Assembly: GCF_023159225.1 (NCBI RefSeq)
Contig: NC_063161.1
Coordinates: 4,218,274-4,282,273 of the forward strand
Length of the DNA: 64,000 bases
Origin: Perognathus longimembris pacificus
Taxonomy: Eukaryota > Chordata > Mammalia > Rodentia > Heteromyidae
Reading direction: 5' to 3'
How positions within the stretch are numbered: position 1 is the stretch's first letter; every line of letters begins with the position of its first letter. Below, one piece after another: positions 56,801 through 64,000 of this stretch. The notes below the pieces were generated by a model. It had not been told where the DNA came from, searched no databases, and saw only the letters and a list, made by a program, of their open reading frames with translations. Made by a program: the position numbers and the translations under genes.

Positions 56801-59517
56801 GGCACAAGGTTTGCATTTCCAAGCGAGCCCTGCCCGGGTCCCCAGGGGGCTCAGGGCCCATTTTCTCCGGGAGTCGGGAGCCTCTCTGTCTGGACGGCGC
56901 CAGGCCCGGGGTGAGCCCACCCGAAGGGGGCCAGCTGGGCCACGGAAGCCACCACACCTTGTCCTCGCAGCGCACAAGCTGCCCGTGCGTGTCACAGCCC
57001 ACGAAGGCCAAGCCTTGCTAACATGCCTTCTGTCTACACCGGCCTGGACTGGCCCCTCTGCCCCACCCCCTCAGGGATGCTGCCCCTCCCACACGCCTGT
57101 GGGCGGGGCCCTGCGTCTCTCCTGTCTGGCCCCTCCCACATGCCTGTGGGCGGGGCCCTGCTTCCCTCCTCCTGTCTGGCCCCTCCCACACGCCTGTGGG
57201 CGGGGCCCTGCTGCTCCCTCCTCCTGCCTGGCCCCTCCCACACTCCTGTGGGTGGGGCCCTGCTGCTCCCTCCTCCTGGCTGGCCCCTCCCACACCAAGT
57301 CCAACTCACTCACTCCTGAGATTCAACCTGAAGTTGTCTTCTAAAAGGGGTCTTCCTTTTGTTTGTTTGTTTGTTTTTTGCCAGTCCTGGGCCTTGGACT
57401 CAGGGCCTGAGCACTGTCCCTGGCTTCTTTTTTGCTCAAGGCTAGCACTCTGCCACCGGCCACCTCTGGCCATTTTCTATATATGTGGTGCTGGGGAATC
57501 GAACCCAGGGCTTCATGTATATGAGGTGAGCACTCTACCACTAGGCCACATTCCCAGCCCAAGGGGTCTTCCTGGAACCCCCAAACTGGCAAGAGATCCT
57601 CAATTCCCTTCTGACATCTTTCTGTTTACCTGTCTCTGCTTTCAGGGTTTTTGTTGTTTGTTGTTGTTTTGCTGTGTTTTGTTTTTCTCTTGGCAGGGGA
57701 GGTATTTGGTTTTTTGGTGTCTTTACTGGGGCTTAAAAACTCAAGGACTTGGGCTGGGAGTATGGCCTAGTGGCAAGAGTATTTGCCTCCTACACATGAA
57801 GCTCTCAGTTCGATTCCCCAGCACCACATATATGGAAAATGGCCAGAAGGGGCTCTGTGGCTCAGGTGGCAGAATGCTAGCCTTGAGCGGGAAGAAGCCA
57901 GGGACAATGCTCAGGCCCTGAGTCCAAGGCCCAGGACTGGGGGAAAAAAAAAACCTCAAGGACTTGGCCGGTGGCTCACGCCTGTCATCCTAGCTACACA
58001 GAAGGCTGAGGTCTGAGGATCGCAGTTCAAAGCCAGCTTAGGAAGAAAGTCCAGGAGACTCTCATCTCCAACTAACCACCAGAAAACCAGAAGTGGCGCT
58101 GTGGCTCGAGTGGTAGAGCGCCAGCCTTGAGCTGAGGAGCTCAGGGACAGCGCCCAGGCCCAGAGTTCAAGCCCCACGACCGACAGAAAAAATAAAAATA
58201 AAAAGACCACCCCAAGGCCTTGCAGTCTCGTCTCACTCGGCTTTTCCCTTCAAGGTGCTTTAGCGTTGGAGCCACAGCTCCACTTCCGGAGCTTCGGCTG
58301 TTTCGCTGGAGACCAAACTCCCAGAGACTTTTCTGCCCAGGCTGGCTTCAAAGCACAGTTCCCGGATCTCAGCCCCCGGGGGTAGCGGGGACGGCAGGCG
58401 TGGGCCGCGGTGCCCGGCGCTCCGTGCGTCTGCCTGGCGCTCGCAGGGGTGCGGCTGGCGGCTGGTCTGGGCGGTGGCAGCTCTGGGTGTAAAGACAGAC
58501 ACGCACGGGCCGACGCCCCAGCCGGGGCCCCCGGGCTCCCAGGTGCCGGCTGGGGCCGACGCCCAGGCCCCCACGAAAGAGAAGGCTCCGTCCCGCAGAC
58601 CCTGCCTGCCAGAGCCCAGCCTCCGGTCCTGCCAAGAGCTGCCCATCGGCCCCCGGGAGAGAACGGGAGGCCCAGCTGGAAACCGACTCAAGGAAAAGAA
58701 TCCACTAGGGAGCCTCTGGGGAACCCAGCCCTGTGCCCCCCGGAAGCACGAGCCAGCCCCAGCCAGCCAGGCTGCGCCGGGAGGACGGCTCCCCAGTGAC
58801 AGCCCAGCCGCCTTCCGGAACCTTCTCTGATGAACACTCTGCCTGCCTGACCTCCCCCACCCCATGGCCCAGGGCGGGGGGGGGGGCAAGCACGCGGAGA
58901 ACCACCATGCGAGTCAGACCAGGGGGCCCCTCGGGTCCTTCTCCGCGCGAACCTCAGGATGCCAGGGTCTCCCCAAGGGACGCGTCTCTGGGACTCGGTC
59001 TCCCCCCCCCCGTCCACGTCAATGAGAGCGCCTGCCACCGTCCTGGTGCTCGATCGAACTCAGGTGTTTGCCCTCCCACGCAGCTTTGTGACTCACAGCC
59101 GGCGCTCTACCGCGTGAACCGCGCCCCCCGGGCCAGCTTTTTGCTAGTTCATCGAAGGACGGAGTCTCTCCGACTTTTCCTACAATCCTCAGACCTCAGC
59201 CTCCTCTCGTTAGGGCTGCAGGCGTGCGTGAGCCACCCGCAACTTCCGTCAGCCCCCTCCCTCCCCCCTCCCCCTCCCCCCCCCCGCACTTACATCTGCA
59301 CGTGGGGCGGCTGGAAGCGGCCCTGGTTGATGTTGTAGAAGGTGAAGGCCTGGGTGGGGTTGGCGCTGTACTCGTCCACCTCGATGATGAGCCGGCCGTG
59401 CTGGTGCCGGCGGCCGGCCATGGCGTGCGACTGCGAGAAGGCCATTCCCAGGCCGCAGGGGAGCAGGGCCAGCGCCTCGGCCTTCAGGACGCCCGGGCCC
59501 CACCTAGAACGCCACAT
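27836..59517 (-). CDS. MPPED1: MPPED1, complete spliced coding sequence (6 coding exons)
   Basis: Metallophosphoesterase domain-containing protein 1. Exons 59294-59517, 53307-53488, 37992-38217, 31247-31362, 29676-29789 and 27836-27954 join in frame to 981 nt, giving 326 residues plus stop, the length I recall for mammalian MPPED1. Visible motifs of the calcineurin-like phosphoesterase fold are D97-x-H99, G117-D118, G148-N-H-E151, H245 in THGPP, and G283-H-I-H286. The first His of the last motif (H284) is present; from memory the paralogue MPPED2 has Gly there, which supports MPPED1. The family binds two metal ions and hydrolyses phosphodiesters; MPPED2 is reported to act on cyclic nucleotides. 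MPPED1's physiological substrate is not established, and its brain expression is known from the literature, not from this sequence. No signal peptide or membrane segment is seen. All introns are GT-AG. The reading uses the right copy of the duplicated first three exons because the left copy is frameshifted. Confidence 0.95.
27955..29675 (-). other. MPPED1: MPPED1 intron 5
   Basis: 1.7 kb intron, nearly half of it a CCATCA/CCACCA-type array (28189-28975). Nothing else recognisable. Confidence 0.85.
28189..28975. repeat. (CCATCACCA)n-type array in intron 5
   Basis: Nearly 800 bp of CCTCCATCACCACCAC-type trinucleotide-phased repeat with periodic ATCACTATC interruptions. It gives spurious His-, Thr- or Val-rich open frames. 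Confidence 0.93.
29676..29789 (-). CDS. MPPED1: MPPED1 coding exon 5 (single copy)
   Basis: Residues 251-287, from [10 protein letters not shown] to FGHIHE. It supplies the last metal-site motif GHIH (H284, H286). The acceptor CAG is at 29790-29792. The donor GTCAGC starting at 29675 is weaker than the others but gives the correct phase into exon 6. Confidence 0.93.
29965..30120. repeat. About 48 bp tandem repeat, about 3 units
   Basis: Units containing GCAGAGCGGGGCTCCCCATGG and CCCAGAGCCGAAGCTGGGGG in intron 4. Confidence 0.85.
30237..30592. repeat. GAGCCACCAGCCCC minisatellite in intron 4
   Basis: Degenerate 13-14 bp units GAGCCACCAGCCCC and GAGCCCCCAGCCCA in mixed order. Confidence 0.9.
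31247..31362 (-). CDS. MPPED1: MPPED1 coding exon 4 (single copy)
   Basis: Residues 212-249, from [10 protein letters not shown] to THGPPL. It contains the metal ligand H245 in the conserved THGPPLG motif. The acceptor TAG is at 31363-31365 and the donor GTAAGA starts at 31246. No second copy lies in the window. Confidence 0.94.
31386..32035. repeat. About 27-31 bp minisatellite beside exon 4
   Basis: Units of GCTCAGTGGAGGGCCACGGCC and GCTCATAGTGGAGGGGGCCACG type, starting about 24 bp upstream of exon 4's acceptor (31363-31365) on the gene strand. Confidence 0.92.
32195..32672. repeat. 18 bp ACCATCTCCACCAAGGTC minisatellite
   Basis: 9-bp-phased units (CACCATCTC, CACCAAGGT), followed by a looser CCATCACC-rich stretch to about 32850. 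Confidence 0.92.
33352..33800. repeat. GC-rich CGCCCGGGCGTCCAGCCCA minisatellite
   Basis: Degenerate units of about 25-30 bp (CCGCCCGGGCGTCCAGCCCA, CGCCACATCCAGCCCA). Confidence 0.88.
33885..34045. promoter_or_regulatory. Candidate intronic regulatory element with RFX X-box
   Basis: A 160 bp AT-richer, non-repetitive island between GC-rich arrays in intron 3. It contains the near-palindrome GTTGCCATGGCGAC at 33950-33963, a near-perfect RFX X-box (GTTGCCATGGCAAC type). A sequence match only. Confidence 0.45.
34426..34705. repeat. CCCCGCCCCCTCAGCCCCACC minisatellite
   Basis: Very C-rich degenerate repeats (GCCCCGCCCCCTCAG, CCACCCTGCCCTCGG). Confidence 0.88.
35206..35257. repeat. (GGGGAGGA)n purine tract
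   Basis: Pure G/A stretch of GGAGGAGGGGAGG units next to an inverted SINE. Confidence 0.8.
35324..35520 (-). mobile_element. Dimeric ID-like SINE, single copy
   Basis: Reverse-strand dimer with T-rich tail at 35298-35329 and GGGCTGGGGATATAGCCTAG at its 5' end on the minus strand. It lies in the part of intron 3 outside the visible duplication. Confidence 0.87.
35521..36033. other. Unassigned intronic sequence
   Basis: About 0.5 kb of intron 3 without a recognisable gene, array or SINE. It is the sequence expected just left of the window in the left copy if the duplication continues. Confidence 0.6.
36705..36718 (-). promoter_or_regulatory. CTCF-like motif (right copy)
   Basis: Same 13/14 core match as 671-684, in intron 3 of the intact gene. 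Confidence 0.35.
36861..36992. repeat. Short minisatellite (right copy)
   Basis: Same CCCTGCCAYGA-type units as 827-958. Confidence 0.8.
37180..37566. repeat. (ACC)n-rich array near exon 3 (right copy)
   Basis: Partner of 1147-1532, differing by a few interruptions (for example CAACAACACC near 37387). Confidence 0.9.
37992..38217 (-). CDS. MPPED1: MPPED1 coding exon 3 (right copy)
   Basis: Residues 137-210 plus split codons for Gly136 and Trp211, from [10 protein letters not shown] to RVYGSP. It contains the signature AGNHE (N149, H150). The acceptor CAG is at 38218-38220 and the donor GTGAGT starts at 37991. The left-copy exon 1971-2196 differs by one silent Phe codon change. Confidence 0.95.
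39081..40278. repeat. Long (GGAT)-derived VNTR, right copy, about 1.2 kb
   Basis: Same unit types as 3052-5118 but about 870 bp shorter and with rearranged unit order. It is the largest length difference between the two copies. Confidence 0.95.
40641..40755. repeat. 46-47 bp minisatellite, about 3 units (right copy)
   Basis: Same unit as 5491-5999. The last unit runs directly into sequence matching about 6173, so this copy also lacks about 170 bp of unique sequence present at 6000-6172. Confidence 0.92.
41550..42772. repeat. 43 bp GC-rich minisatellite (right copy, about 28 units)
   Basis: Same units as 6962-7613, expanded by about 570 bp with mixed order of the CCTGGCGGGC and CTCAGGTGGGC variants. 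Confidence 0.92.
43701..44078. repeat. 17-18 bp minisatellite (right copy)
   Basis: Same GCCCCGCCCCGGACACAG units as 8543-8920; very few differences between the copies. Confidence 0.9.
44153..44393 (+). mobile_element. Composite SINE, right copy
   Basis: Same element as 8995-9232 in the same position. Downstream, about 20 bp of tail sequence present in the left copy (9235-9257 region) is absent. Confidence 0.8.
44455..44610 (+). mobile_element. LINE-1 ORF2 3' fragment, right copy
   Basis: Same fragment as 9316-9470, effectively identical. Confidence 0.7.
45573..45999. repeat. Purine-rich GGAGCACGGCAGAGG minisatellite (right copy)
   Basis: Same array and nearly the same length as 10432-10858. 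Confidence 0.88.
46452..46898. repeat. G-run minisatellite (right copy)
   Basis: Partner of 11311-11752 with the same number and order of units; it differs almost only in G-run lengths. Confidence 0.92.
47322..47657. repeat. About 30 bp minisatellite (right copy)
   Basis: Same as 12175-12510, with identical variant order by eye. Confidence 0.9.
47929..47946 (+). promoter_or_regulatory. Perfect four-unit heat-shock element (right copy)
   Basis: Same perfect array as 12782-12799, in intron 2 of the intact gene. Confidence 0.4.
48953..48966 (+). promoter_or_regulatory. CTCF-like motif (right copy)
   Basis: Same match as 13803-13816. Confidence 0.3.
49530..50110. other. AT-rich non-repetitive island, right copy
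   Basis: Partner of 14400-15010. The CA repeat (49779-49815) is longer and the T run shorter than in the left copy. Confidence 0.45.
50215..50413 (+). mobile_element. Composite SINE, right copy
   Basis: Same element and site as 15060-15258. Confidence 0.8.
51320..51525. repeat. CCTCCAACCTGGGG minisatellite (right copy)
   Basis: Longer version of 16160-16345 with the same two unit types. Confidence 0.88.
51635..51856. promoter_or_regulatory. Candidate intronic regulatory island, right copy
   Basis: Same as 16455-16675. TTAATTAA at 51652-51659 and 51836-51843. Confidence 0.4.
52745..52976 (-). mobile_element. Composite SINE, full form, right copy
   Basis: Reverse-oriented element with the central GGTTCATTGGAGATAGGAGTC and GATCCTCAGATCTCAGCCTCC region intact. 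Confidence 0.8.
52979..52991 (+). promoter_or_regulatory. Perfect three-unit heat-shock element
   Basis: GAA-N2-TTC-N2-GAA with the same TTCTAGAA core as the element at 47929. It lies at the edge of a SINE about 315 bp downstream of exon 2 in gene orientation. The left-copy partner is 17693-17705. Confidence 0.3.
53150..53283. repeat. About 37 bp minisatellite beside exon 2 (right copy)
   Basis: About three units, same type as 17862-18216, about 24 bp from the exon 2 donor. Confidence 0.92.
53307..53488 (-). CDS. MPPED1: MPPED1 coding exon 2 (right copy, intact)
   Basis: Residues 76-135, from [10 protein letters not shown] to KFNEWL. Its first base completes Met75 and its last base begins Gly136. 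It carries the first two metal-site motifs: SDTH (D97, H99) and HAGD (D118). The acceptor CAG is at 53489-53491 and the donor GTAGGT starts at 53306. The frame is open throughout, unlike the left copy. Confidence 0.94.
55986..56581. mobile_element. Diverged SINE cluster, right copy
   Basis: Same cluster as 20945-21540. Confidence 0.55.
57055..57298. repeat. 48-51 bp minisatellite (right copy)
   Basis: Same unit as 22398-22682, about four units. Confidence 0.9.
57379..57560 (-). mobile_element. Dimeric ID-like SINE, right copy
   Basis: Same insertion as 22768-22950. Confidence 0.85.
57750..57954 (+). mobile_element. Dimeric ID-like SINE, right copy
   Basis: Same insertion as 23139-23342. 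Confidence 0.87.
57965..58205 (+). mobile_element. Composite SINE, right copy
   Basis: Same insertion as 23354-23592. Confidence 0.87.
59005..59238 (-). mobile_element. Diverged composite SINE next to exon 1, right copy
   Basis: Same element as 24370-24605. Confidence 0.6.
59294..59517 (-). CDS. MPPED1: MPPED1 coding exon 1 (right copy)
   Basis: Encodes residues 1-75, from MWRSRW to PPHVQM, the N-terminal extension before the phosphoesterase core. It ends after two bases of codon 75 at a strong GTAAGT donor (intron begins 59293). The ATG at 59515-59517 is chosen because it starts the protein at the family's usual 326 residues; a second in-frame Met follows at residue 25. The exon is identical in sequence to 24659-24882 in the left copy. 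Confidence 0.93.
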
Positions 59518-59569
59518 GGACCCCCGCCGGCCGCCGGGGCATCGCCTGCCGCCCGGGCCCCCGCCAGAC
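59518..59569 (-). other. MPPED1: MPPED1 5' UTR part of exon 1 and its splice acceptor
   Basis: Immediately upstream of the start codon there is a pyrimidine-rich tract followed by a CAG acceptor at 59570-59572. The coding exon therefore probably begins here with about 52 nt of 5' UTR, with one or more non-coding exons further upstream. An alternative CAG lies about 12 nt further upstream. The first exon and promoter were not located. Confidence 0.5.
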
Positions 59570-60387
59570 CTGCGAACACACTGAGGGAGGACACGGAGCA
59601 GAACCGGGCGACAGTTAATCTGTGTGCGATTTGCTTTATTTAATGTCAGATGAAGATTTAGAAAGAGGGAGGGCGGGTGGGGGGGGGAGAAAGAAAGAAA
59701 ACACACGGTCGTGCAGCTCAAAAACTCATTACGAATCTTTCCGACTCAGCAGTTTGATGAATATACTTTGGTAAAAAGGAAAGGGAAGGGAGGGGACGGG
59801 GGGCAAGCGCGCGGCGCCCGGCCCTGCGTGTGGACGCGCGGAGGACGTTCCGGGAGCTTTCACCAAGTCCTCCGGGCCCCGGATGACAGGAGGCTCCTGG
59901 GTTGTCAATAGGGACGTCACGTTTCGCTTTTCAGAATTGGGGGGCATCGAGGATTCCCCCTCAACCTCACCCCCCCTCGTGCAACCCCCCCCCACATGCC
60001 CACGCAGCCCCACGCCCCCACCCCAGCAAGCCTGGGCAGGCGGGGACATGGGAGGAAATTCCTTCTCCTCTATCCGCTTAGCCTCCAGGTAGCTTTCGGC
60101 GACACCCAGACTTGGGGTTTCCCCGGAGGGGAGGGCCAAGCACCCCTCAGTTCAGGGGGTGGGGGGGAGGCAGAGGGTGGGGGGGACTCCCCCCCCCATT
60201 CAGATCCCACAACCCCCCCTCCTCCCCATGGACGCCTGAGTCCTCGTCGATCGACCGCAGCTGGTGAGCGTGGCCATTTAAGTTTTCTTCTTCCACTTAA
60301 AAGTGGAATTTGTATTTATATTTCCTGGACCCAAACGCCCTTCTAGAAGATTCCAACCCAGCTTTGAAGAAACTTAGAAACTCAGCA

Positions 60388-60400
60388 ACACACACACACA

Positions 60401-60436
<36 letters not shown>
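60388..60436. repeat. (CA)n microsatellite
   Basis: About 24 CA units with one ACACTC interruption, 120 bp beyond the right limit of the duplicated block. Confidence 0.88.
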
Positions 60437-60438
<2 letters not shown>

Positions 60439-60954
60439 AAGAGAGCCTGCCCCACCAACACACTCAAGGCGACAGCCAATGCCTGCTTTCCAACACGGCC
60501 AGTTTTCCTCTTTTCTTTTTATAATTAATTTTTTAACCATGTGGGTAAATACCTTGAAAAAATTATTATTTTAAATCTTTGGGGCCACAAAAAAAAATAA
60601 AAAAAACCCTCCGATGGTTCCAATCGCACTGTCTTTAGCCAAGGAGAAAATAACATAATTTAACATCTTCCTAGACAGTTGTGTCCTAATCAAAAAGAAC
60701 CAAAAAAAAAATCCTTGCTTTGTGCACGGAAGAAGAATCGACAATGAAAACAAATTAGATTAGGAACATGACAAAAAAAAAAAAAACAGGGAATGTTTAA
60801 TTATGTGCAAAGGAGAAATGAGTTATTAACTTTTTTTAAAATCTCAGTCATCTCCATACAAGGTAAAATAAAAAAACCACACATGCACACTGGCTAACCT
60901 CCCCCCCACAAAGCACCCTAACTTCCAGTACACATCTTCCTTCCATAGGGAAGA
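60437..60954. other. AT-rich unassigned sequence
   Basis: Low-GC sequence with several A runs and an AATAAAAAAAACC stretch. No gene or repeat family recognised. Confidence 0.5.
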
Positions 60955-60987
60955 CGAGAGAGGGAGAGAGAGAGAGAGAAAGGGAGA

Positions 60988-61054
<67 letters not shown>
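60955..61054. repeat. (GA)n microsatellite
   Basis: About 100 bp of GAGAGA with a few GGGAGA interruptions. Confidence 0.9.
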
Positions 61055-61057
<3 letters not shown>

Positions 61058-61834
61058 CCATCCTTGGTTCTCACTGTGGATTGTCTGGCTTCCAGCCCCC
61101 CCCTCCCCGCCGAGGCCTCCATGGGGGGCTCCGACGTGAAGCTTCCAGGCCCACAGCCGGCCCAGGGCTCACACACAGGGGCCCGTGCCACCATCGACGG
61201 CTGCCCGGCACCCAGGAGCCCTAGGAGGCACCGGCCAGCAGCTGCCACGCCCTCAGCCGGTCCCGCCTGGCCCTGGAAGGGGAAACGGGGGGGGGGGCGC
61301 GCTAGCCCCCCAATGCCGCCGCGTGGCCTCATCCCCTCTCCGCCCTCAGCTCTTGCTCCAGCAGCAGGTCTGACGTGGGGTGGGAGCCAAGGGCCCGCGG
61401 GGGGGCCCCGACGCCCGGCAAGGCCCGAGCGCGTGCTCGGCACACCACACCTGCCTGCTGACCTGGTCTGCCCCAGCCTCACTCGGCCAATCGCCCCTGG
61501 GATCTTGTACCCCAAGGCCTCAGCCAAGAGATGCCATCGGCTCCTTCCTAACTATGTGGTTCCAGTATTTCACGGGGGGCTCTCTCTCTCTCTCTCTCGT
61601 GCATCCTCTGGTTCCTGGGTGACAAGTGAGAAGCCGGCTCTGGCTCCCAGGTTCCAGCTCCTTCCGCCGGCTAACACCTCTCCCCCGCACCTCTCAGCAA
61701 AGACAAGGCCTTGATCTTGGCCCAGTTCGTATCCCGTGAGGAGCAGCTGAGGACAGGGCTCAGGCCGGCCCTGTAGCCCTAAGCTTAAGGAACCAGGGCC
61801 TGGGGTCCTCATCTGCCTCCTGACGGTGAGAGAG

Positions 61835-61905
61835 GAGACGCGATGTGTGAACTGCTTGTCCTAGAACTCAGCACACGCTCAGTGCTCAATAAATGTTAGC
61901 TCATA
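61835..61905 (+). mobile_element. MIR-like 3' fragment
   Basis: AGAACTCAGCACACGCTCAGTGCTCAATAAATGTTAGC (in part) resembles the conserved 3' end of the mammalian-wide MIR SINE. Old element. Confidence 0.6.
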
Positions 61906-62018
61906 GGTCAGCATCACCCCAGAGCCCATCACAAACACGCATCAACGTTAACTTGTGTATGCATGGGAAGAAGAAGGGAGGAAGGCAGGGGAAAGGGGTC
62001 GGCAGAGTATGGATAGCA

Positions 62019-62536
62019 GGATGTGTGGGTGGATGGATGGGAGGATGGATGGGAAGATGGATGGATGGGGAATGGATGATGGACTGAATGATGAGTGGAG
62101 AGTGGATAGATGGAGTGATGGATGTATGATGAATGGAGGGAGGGAGGGAGGGAAGCAGGGAAGAAGGGAGGGAGGGATGATGGATGGATGGATGGACAGA
62201 TTGATGATGGGTGGATGACAGGCGGGTGATGGATGGATTGATGGTTGATGGATGGATAGATGATGGATGGATGGATGATGGATGAATGATGGATGGATGG
62301 ATGATGGATGGATGATGGATGGATGGATGGGTGGATGGATGGGTGGATGGGTGGATTATGGGTGGATGGATGGAAGGGTGGATAGATGGGTGGATGGATG
62401 GATAGATGGGTGGGTGGATGGATGGGTGGATGGAAGGGTGAATGGATGGGTGGATGGATGGGTGGATGGGTGGATGGGTGGGTGGACGGGTGGATAGGTG
62501 GATGGACGGGTGGGTGGATGGACGATGGATAGTGGA
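62019..62536. repeat. (GGAT)n/(GATG)n array
   Basis: Half-kilobase tetranucleotide-type array of GGATGGAT, GGGTGGAT and TGATGGATGGATGA steps with a GGGAGGGAGG interruption (62137-62175). Same core motif as the VNTRs at 3052-5118 and 39081-40278. Confidence 0.92.
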
Positions 62537-64000
62537 TAATAGACAGTATTTGTCTAGACAGACTTCTTCCCTACCACCCAGTGCAGGCCCAGCAGAGGGC
62601 AAAGGCCCAGGTTGCAGGTCAGCCTGTGGCGCCCTGATCGGCCTCTCTCCCTCACCTGAACCGGCTGCAAGGGGGCTGACACAACGGGTGCGGCCGGGGC
62701 GAGATCGGGGTCCCGGGGCCCCGCCGGCTCCACCCACCCCTGCCCCAGAGTTGCAGGTCTGGCCGACAGGAATCCAGGCTGCCCCAGGAGCCGGGCAGGG
62801 AGAGAGACGGAGAGCGTCCCGGGGCGCCCGCACCTGGTGCCACGGGGCTCTGGGTGGGAACGCGGCGGCGCGGAGCCCTCCGTGAACGCCCATTTAATAT
62901 TGATGGAGCTGCGGCCCCAGCCTCCGGGCAACAGCACGCGTCCTCCACGCCTGCGGAGGGCTGCCGGGGAGCGGCGCCTCCACAAGCACCGCGCGTGGTC
63001 CCCAGAAGGCACAGCCCCCCCACCCCACCCCACCCCACCCCCGCAGGGAGAGCGCCAGCCGGCAGCCCAGAGCCCAGCCGGAGCAGGCACCGGGCCCTGG
63101 CCATGGGAGGGCACGGGCAGGGAAGGGTGGCATGGAGGACGGGGTGCACTGGTGATTGAATAAATACTTGTTGCCCGGGCTGGGACCAGGGGTCAGGGGT
63201 CAGGGGCTGGAGGACAAGACAGTAAATACCCAAGTCATCAGAGAAGGGTTTCCCGGTAAGGTACGGCCGTCTGTGATGACCGGCGCGGCGCCTTGCACTG
63301 CGTTACGAAGGAAAGTCTTTCTGGAGAGGAGACGGCTCCCCGGAAAGAGGAGTTAATAAGCGGGAGCCAAGCACCCCGAGACCCGGGGAAAAGGGGACCG
63401 GGGCTGGGAACGGCACGTGCCAAGGTTCTGAGGCGGAGGGGGCGTCTGCTGGGGCCGGGACGCCCCCCGCGTGCGGCTGCAATGGGGGGCCGGGACCGCC
63501 CAGCCTCTCTGCCCCGGTGCCCTGTCCAGGGAGCCCAGGCTGGACGGTCCCGGAGCCCGCGGGCCTCGTGTTCACTGGGAGCACCCGCCTCCATCCTCTT
63601 GCAGGATGGTCTCTCCCCGCCTGTGCCCGGGGCCCTGGCTCCCAGGGGAGCCCGGAACCTGCACCCGACCCTCACCCGGCCTGACACCCCGAGGAGAGCC
63701 CCAGGGAGCTGGTCCCGGGATGCACCGCGCCGGCCTCCCTCCAGCCTCCCCCCACCGCCTCCCCCCCCCCCCCAGCCTCCTTGCCTGGAAGGCTCCTGGG
63801 GCCACCCCAGCTCCTAGGACGCCCTGCTCACTCCCCAGCTTGTGGAGGGAAACCCGGAGACCCTCAGAGCACAGAGACCTCTGCCCCCCCCCCCGGCCCC
63901 ACGAGGCTGCCCGGCTGTGCCCAGCCAGGCTCAGGAAGGAGGAGCCCCAGGTGGGCCTCCCCGCCCTCCACCCTAGGCCACTGCAAGGCCGCCCGGGCCG
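62537..64000. other. Unassigned GC-rich sequence
   Basis: No recognisable exon, SINE or array. Contains a short (CCCCA)n run near 63020-63045 and C runs near 63760 and 63883. MPPED1 5' non-coding exons or promoter could lie here or beyond the window, but nothing in the sequence points to a site. Confidence 0.5.

Larger units (their letters stand above)
53489..59293 (-). other. MPPED1: MPPED1 intron 1 (right copy)
   Basis: 5.8 kb intron between coding exons 1 and 2. It holds several SINEs, a GC-rich minisatellite at 57055-57298 and otherwise unremarkable GC-rich sequence. No other gene was seen. The left-copy equivalent is 18421-24658. Confidence 0.85.
36034..60266. repeat. Right copy of the large direct duplication
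   Basis: Partner of 1-25631. It holds the intact MPPED1 exons 1-3. Its left limit is only where the window's first base finds its match, not a biological breakpoint. Its right limit, 60266, is where the left copy meets the N gap, so it is not a proven breakpoint either. Confidence 0.96.

Noticed and set aside
27836..59517. Assignment to the paralogue MPPED2
   Set aside because: The GHIH motif retains its first His, and the protein has the 326-residue length with the MWRSRW N-terminus, both as I recall for MPPED1.
62019..62536. Possible telomere-like or satellite DNA
   Set aside because: The motif is GGAT/GATG, not TTAGGG, and the array is short and interstitial.
62537..64000. Possible MPPED1 promoter and first exon
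   Set aside because: The region is GC-rich, but no TATA box, initiator or donor site could be singled out by eye. The true start could equally lie beyond the window.

Overview
The window is vertebrate, and more precisely mammalian, nuclear DNA: GC-rich, intron-rich, packed with minisatellites and carrying rodent-type SINEs. Two SINE forms recur: a dimer of tRNA-Ala (ID)-like units, and a composite of a 7SL/B1-like left half with an ID-like right half. From memory this pairing suggests a geomyoid rodent (kangaroo rat, pocket mouse or pocket gopher). That is an inference I cannot test here.

One protein-coding gene is recognisable, on the minus strand: MPPED1, a metallophosphoesterase-domain protein. 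Six coding exons with good splice sites can be assembled from 59517 down to 27836 (59294-59517, 53307-53488, 37992-38217, 31247-31362, 29676-29789, 27836-27954). They join in frame to 981 nt, or 326 codons plus stop. All metal-binding and catalytic motifs are present. A poly(A) signal lies at 26345-26350.

The main structural fact is a large, nearly identical direct duplication. Positions 1-25631 repeat as 36034-60266, apart from sparse substitutions and length changes that sit mostly in tandem repeats. The left copy carries only the first three coding exons (24659-24882, 18240-18420, 1971-2196). Its second exon has lost one base, so it is frameshifted. The left copy stops exactly at a 500-N gap (25632-26131). 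On the other side of the gap, sequence resumes about 200 bp beyond the MPPED1 poly(A) signal. This is what an unmerged overlap between two allelic contigs would look like. I therefore favour an assembly false duplication over a real tandem duplication, though the window alone cannot settle it.

Layout: 1-25631 left copy (MPPED1 introns and exons 3, 2, 1); 25632-26131 gap; 26132-36033 single-copy 3' half of MPPED1 (3' UTR, exons 6, 5, 4 and repeat-rich introns); 36034-60266 right copy (exons 3, 2, 1 of the intact gene); 60267-64000 single-copy sequence upstream of the first coding exon, with simple repeats and a MIR-like fragment but no recognised gene. The introns are dominated by minisatellites and microsatellites. 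Among them are a few AT-rich islands that look like non-coding regulatory sequence, an RFX X-box-like palindrome, perfect heat-shock-element arrays and CTCF-like motifs. I found no undescribed multi-gene system.
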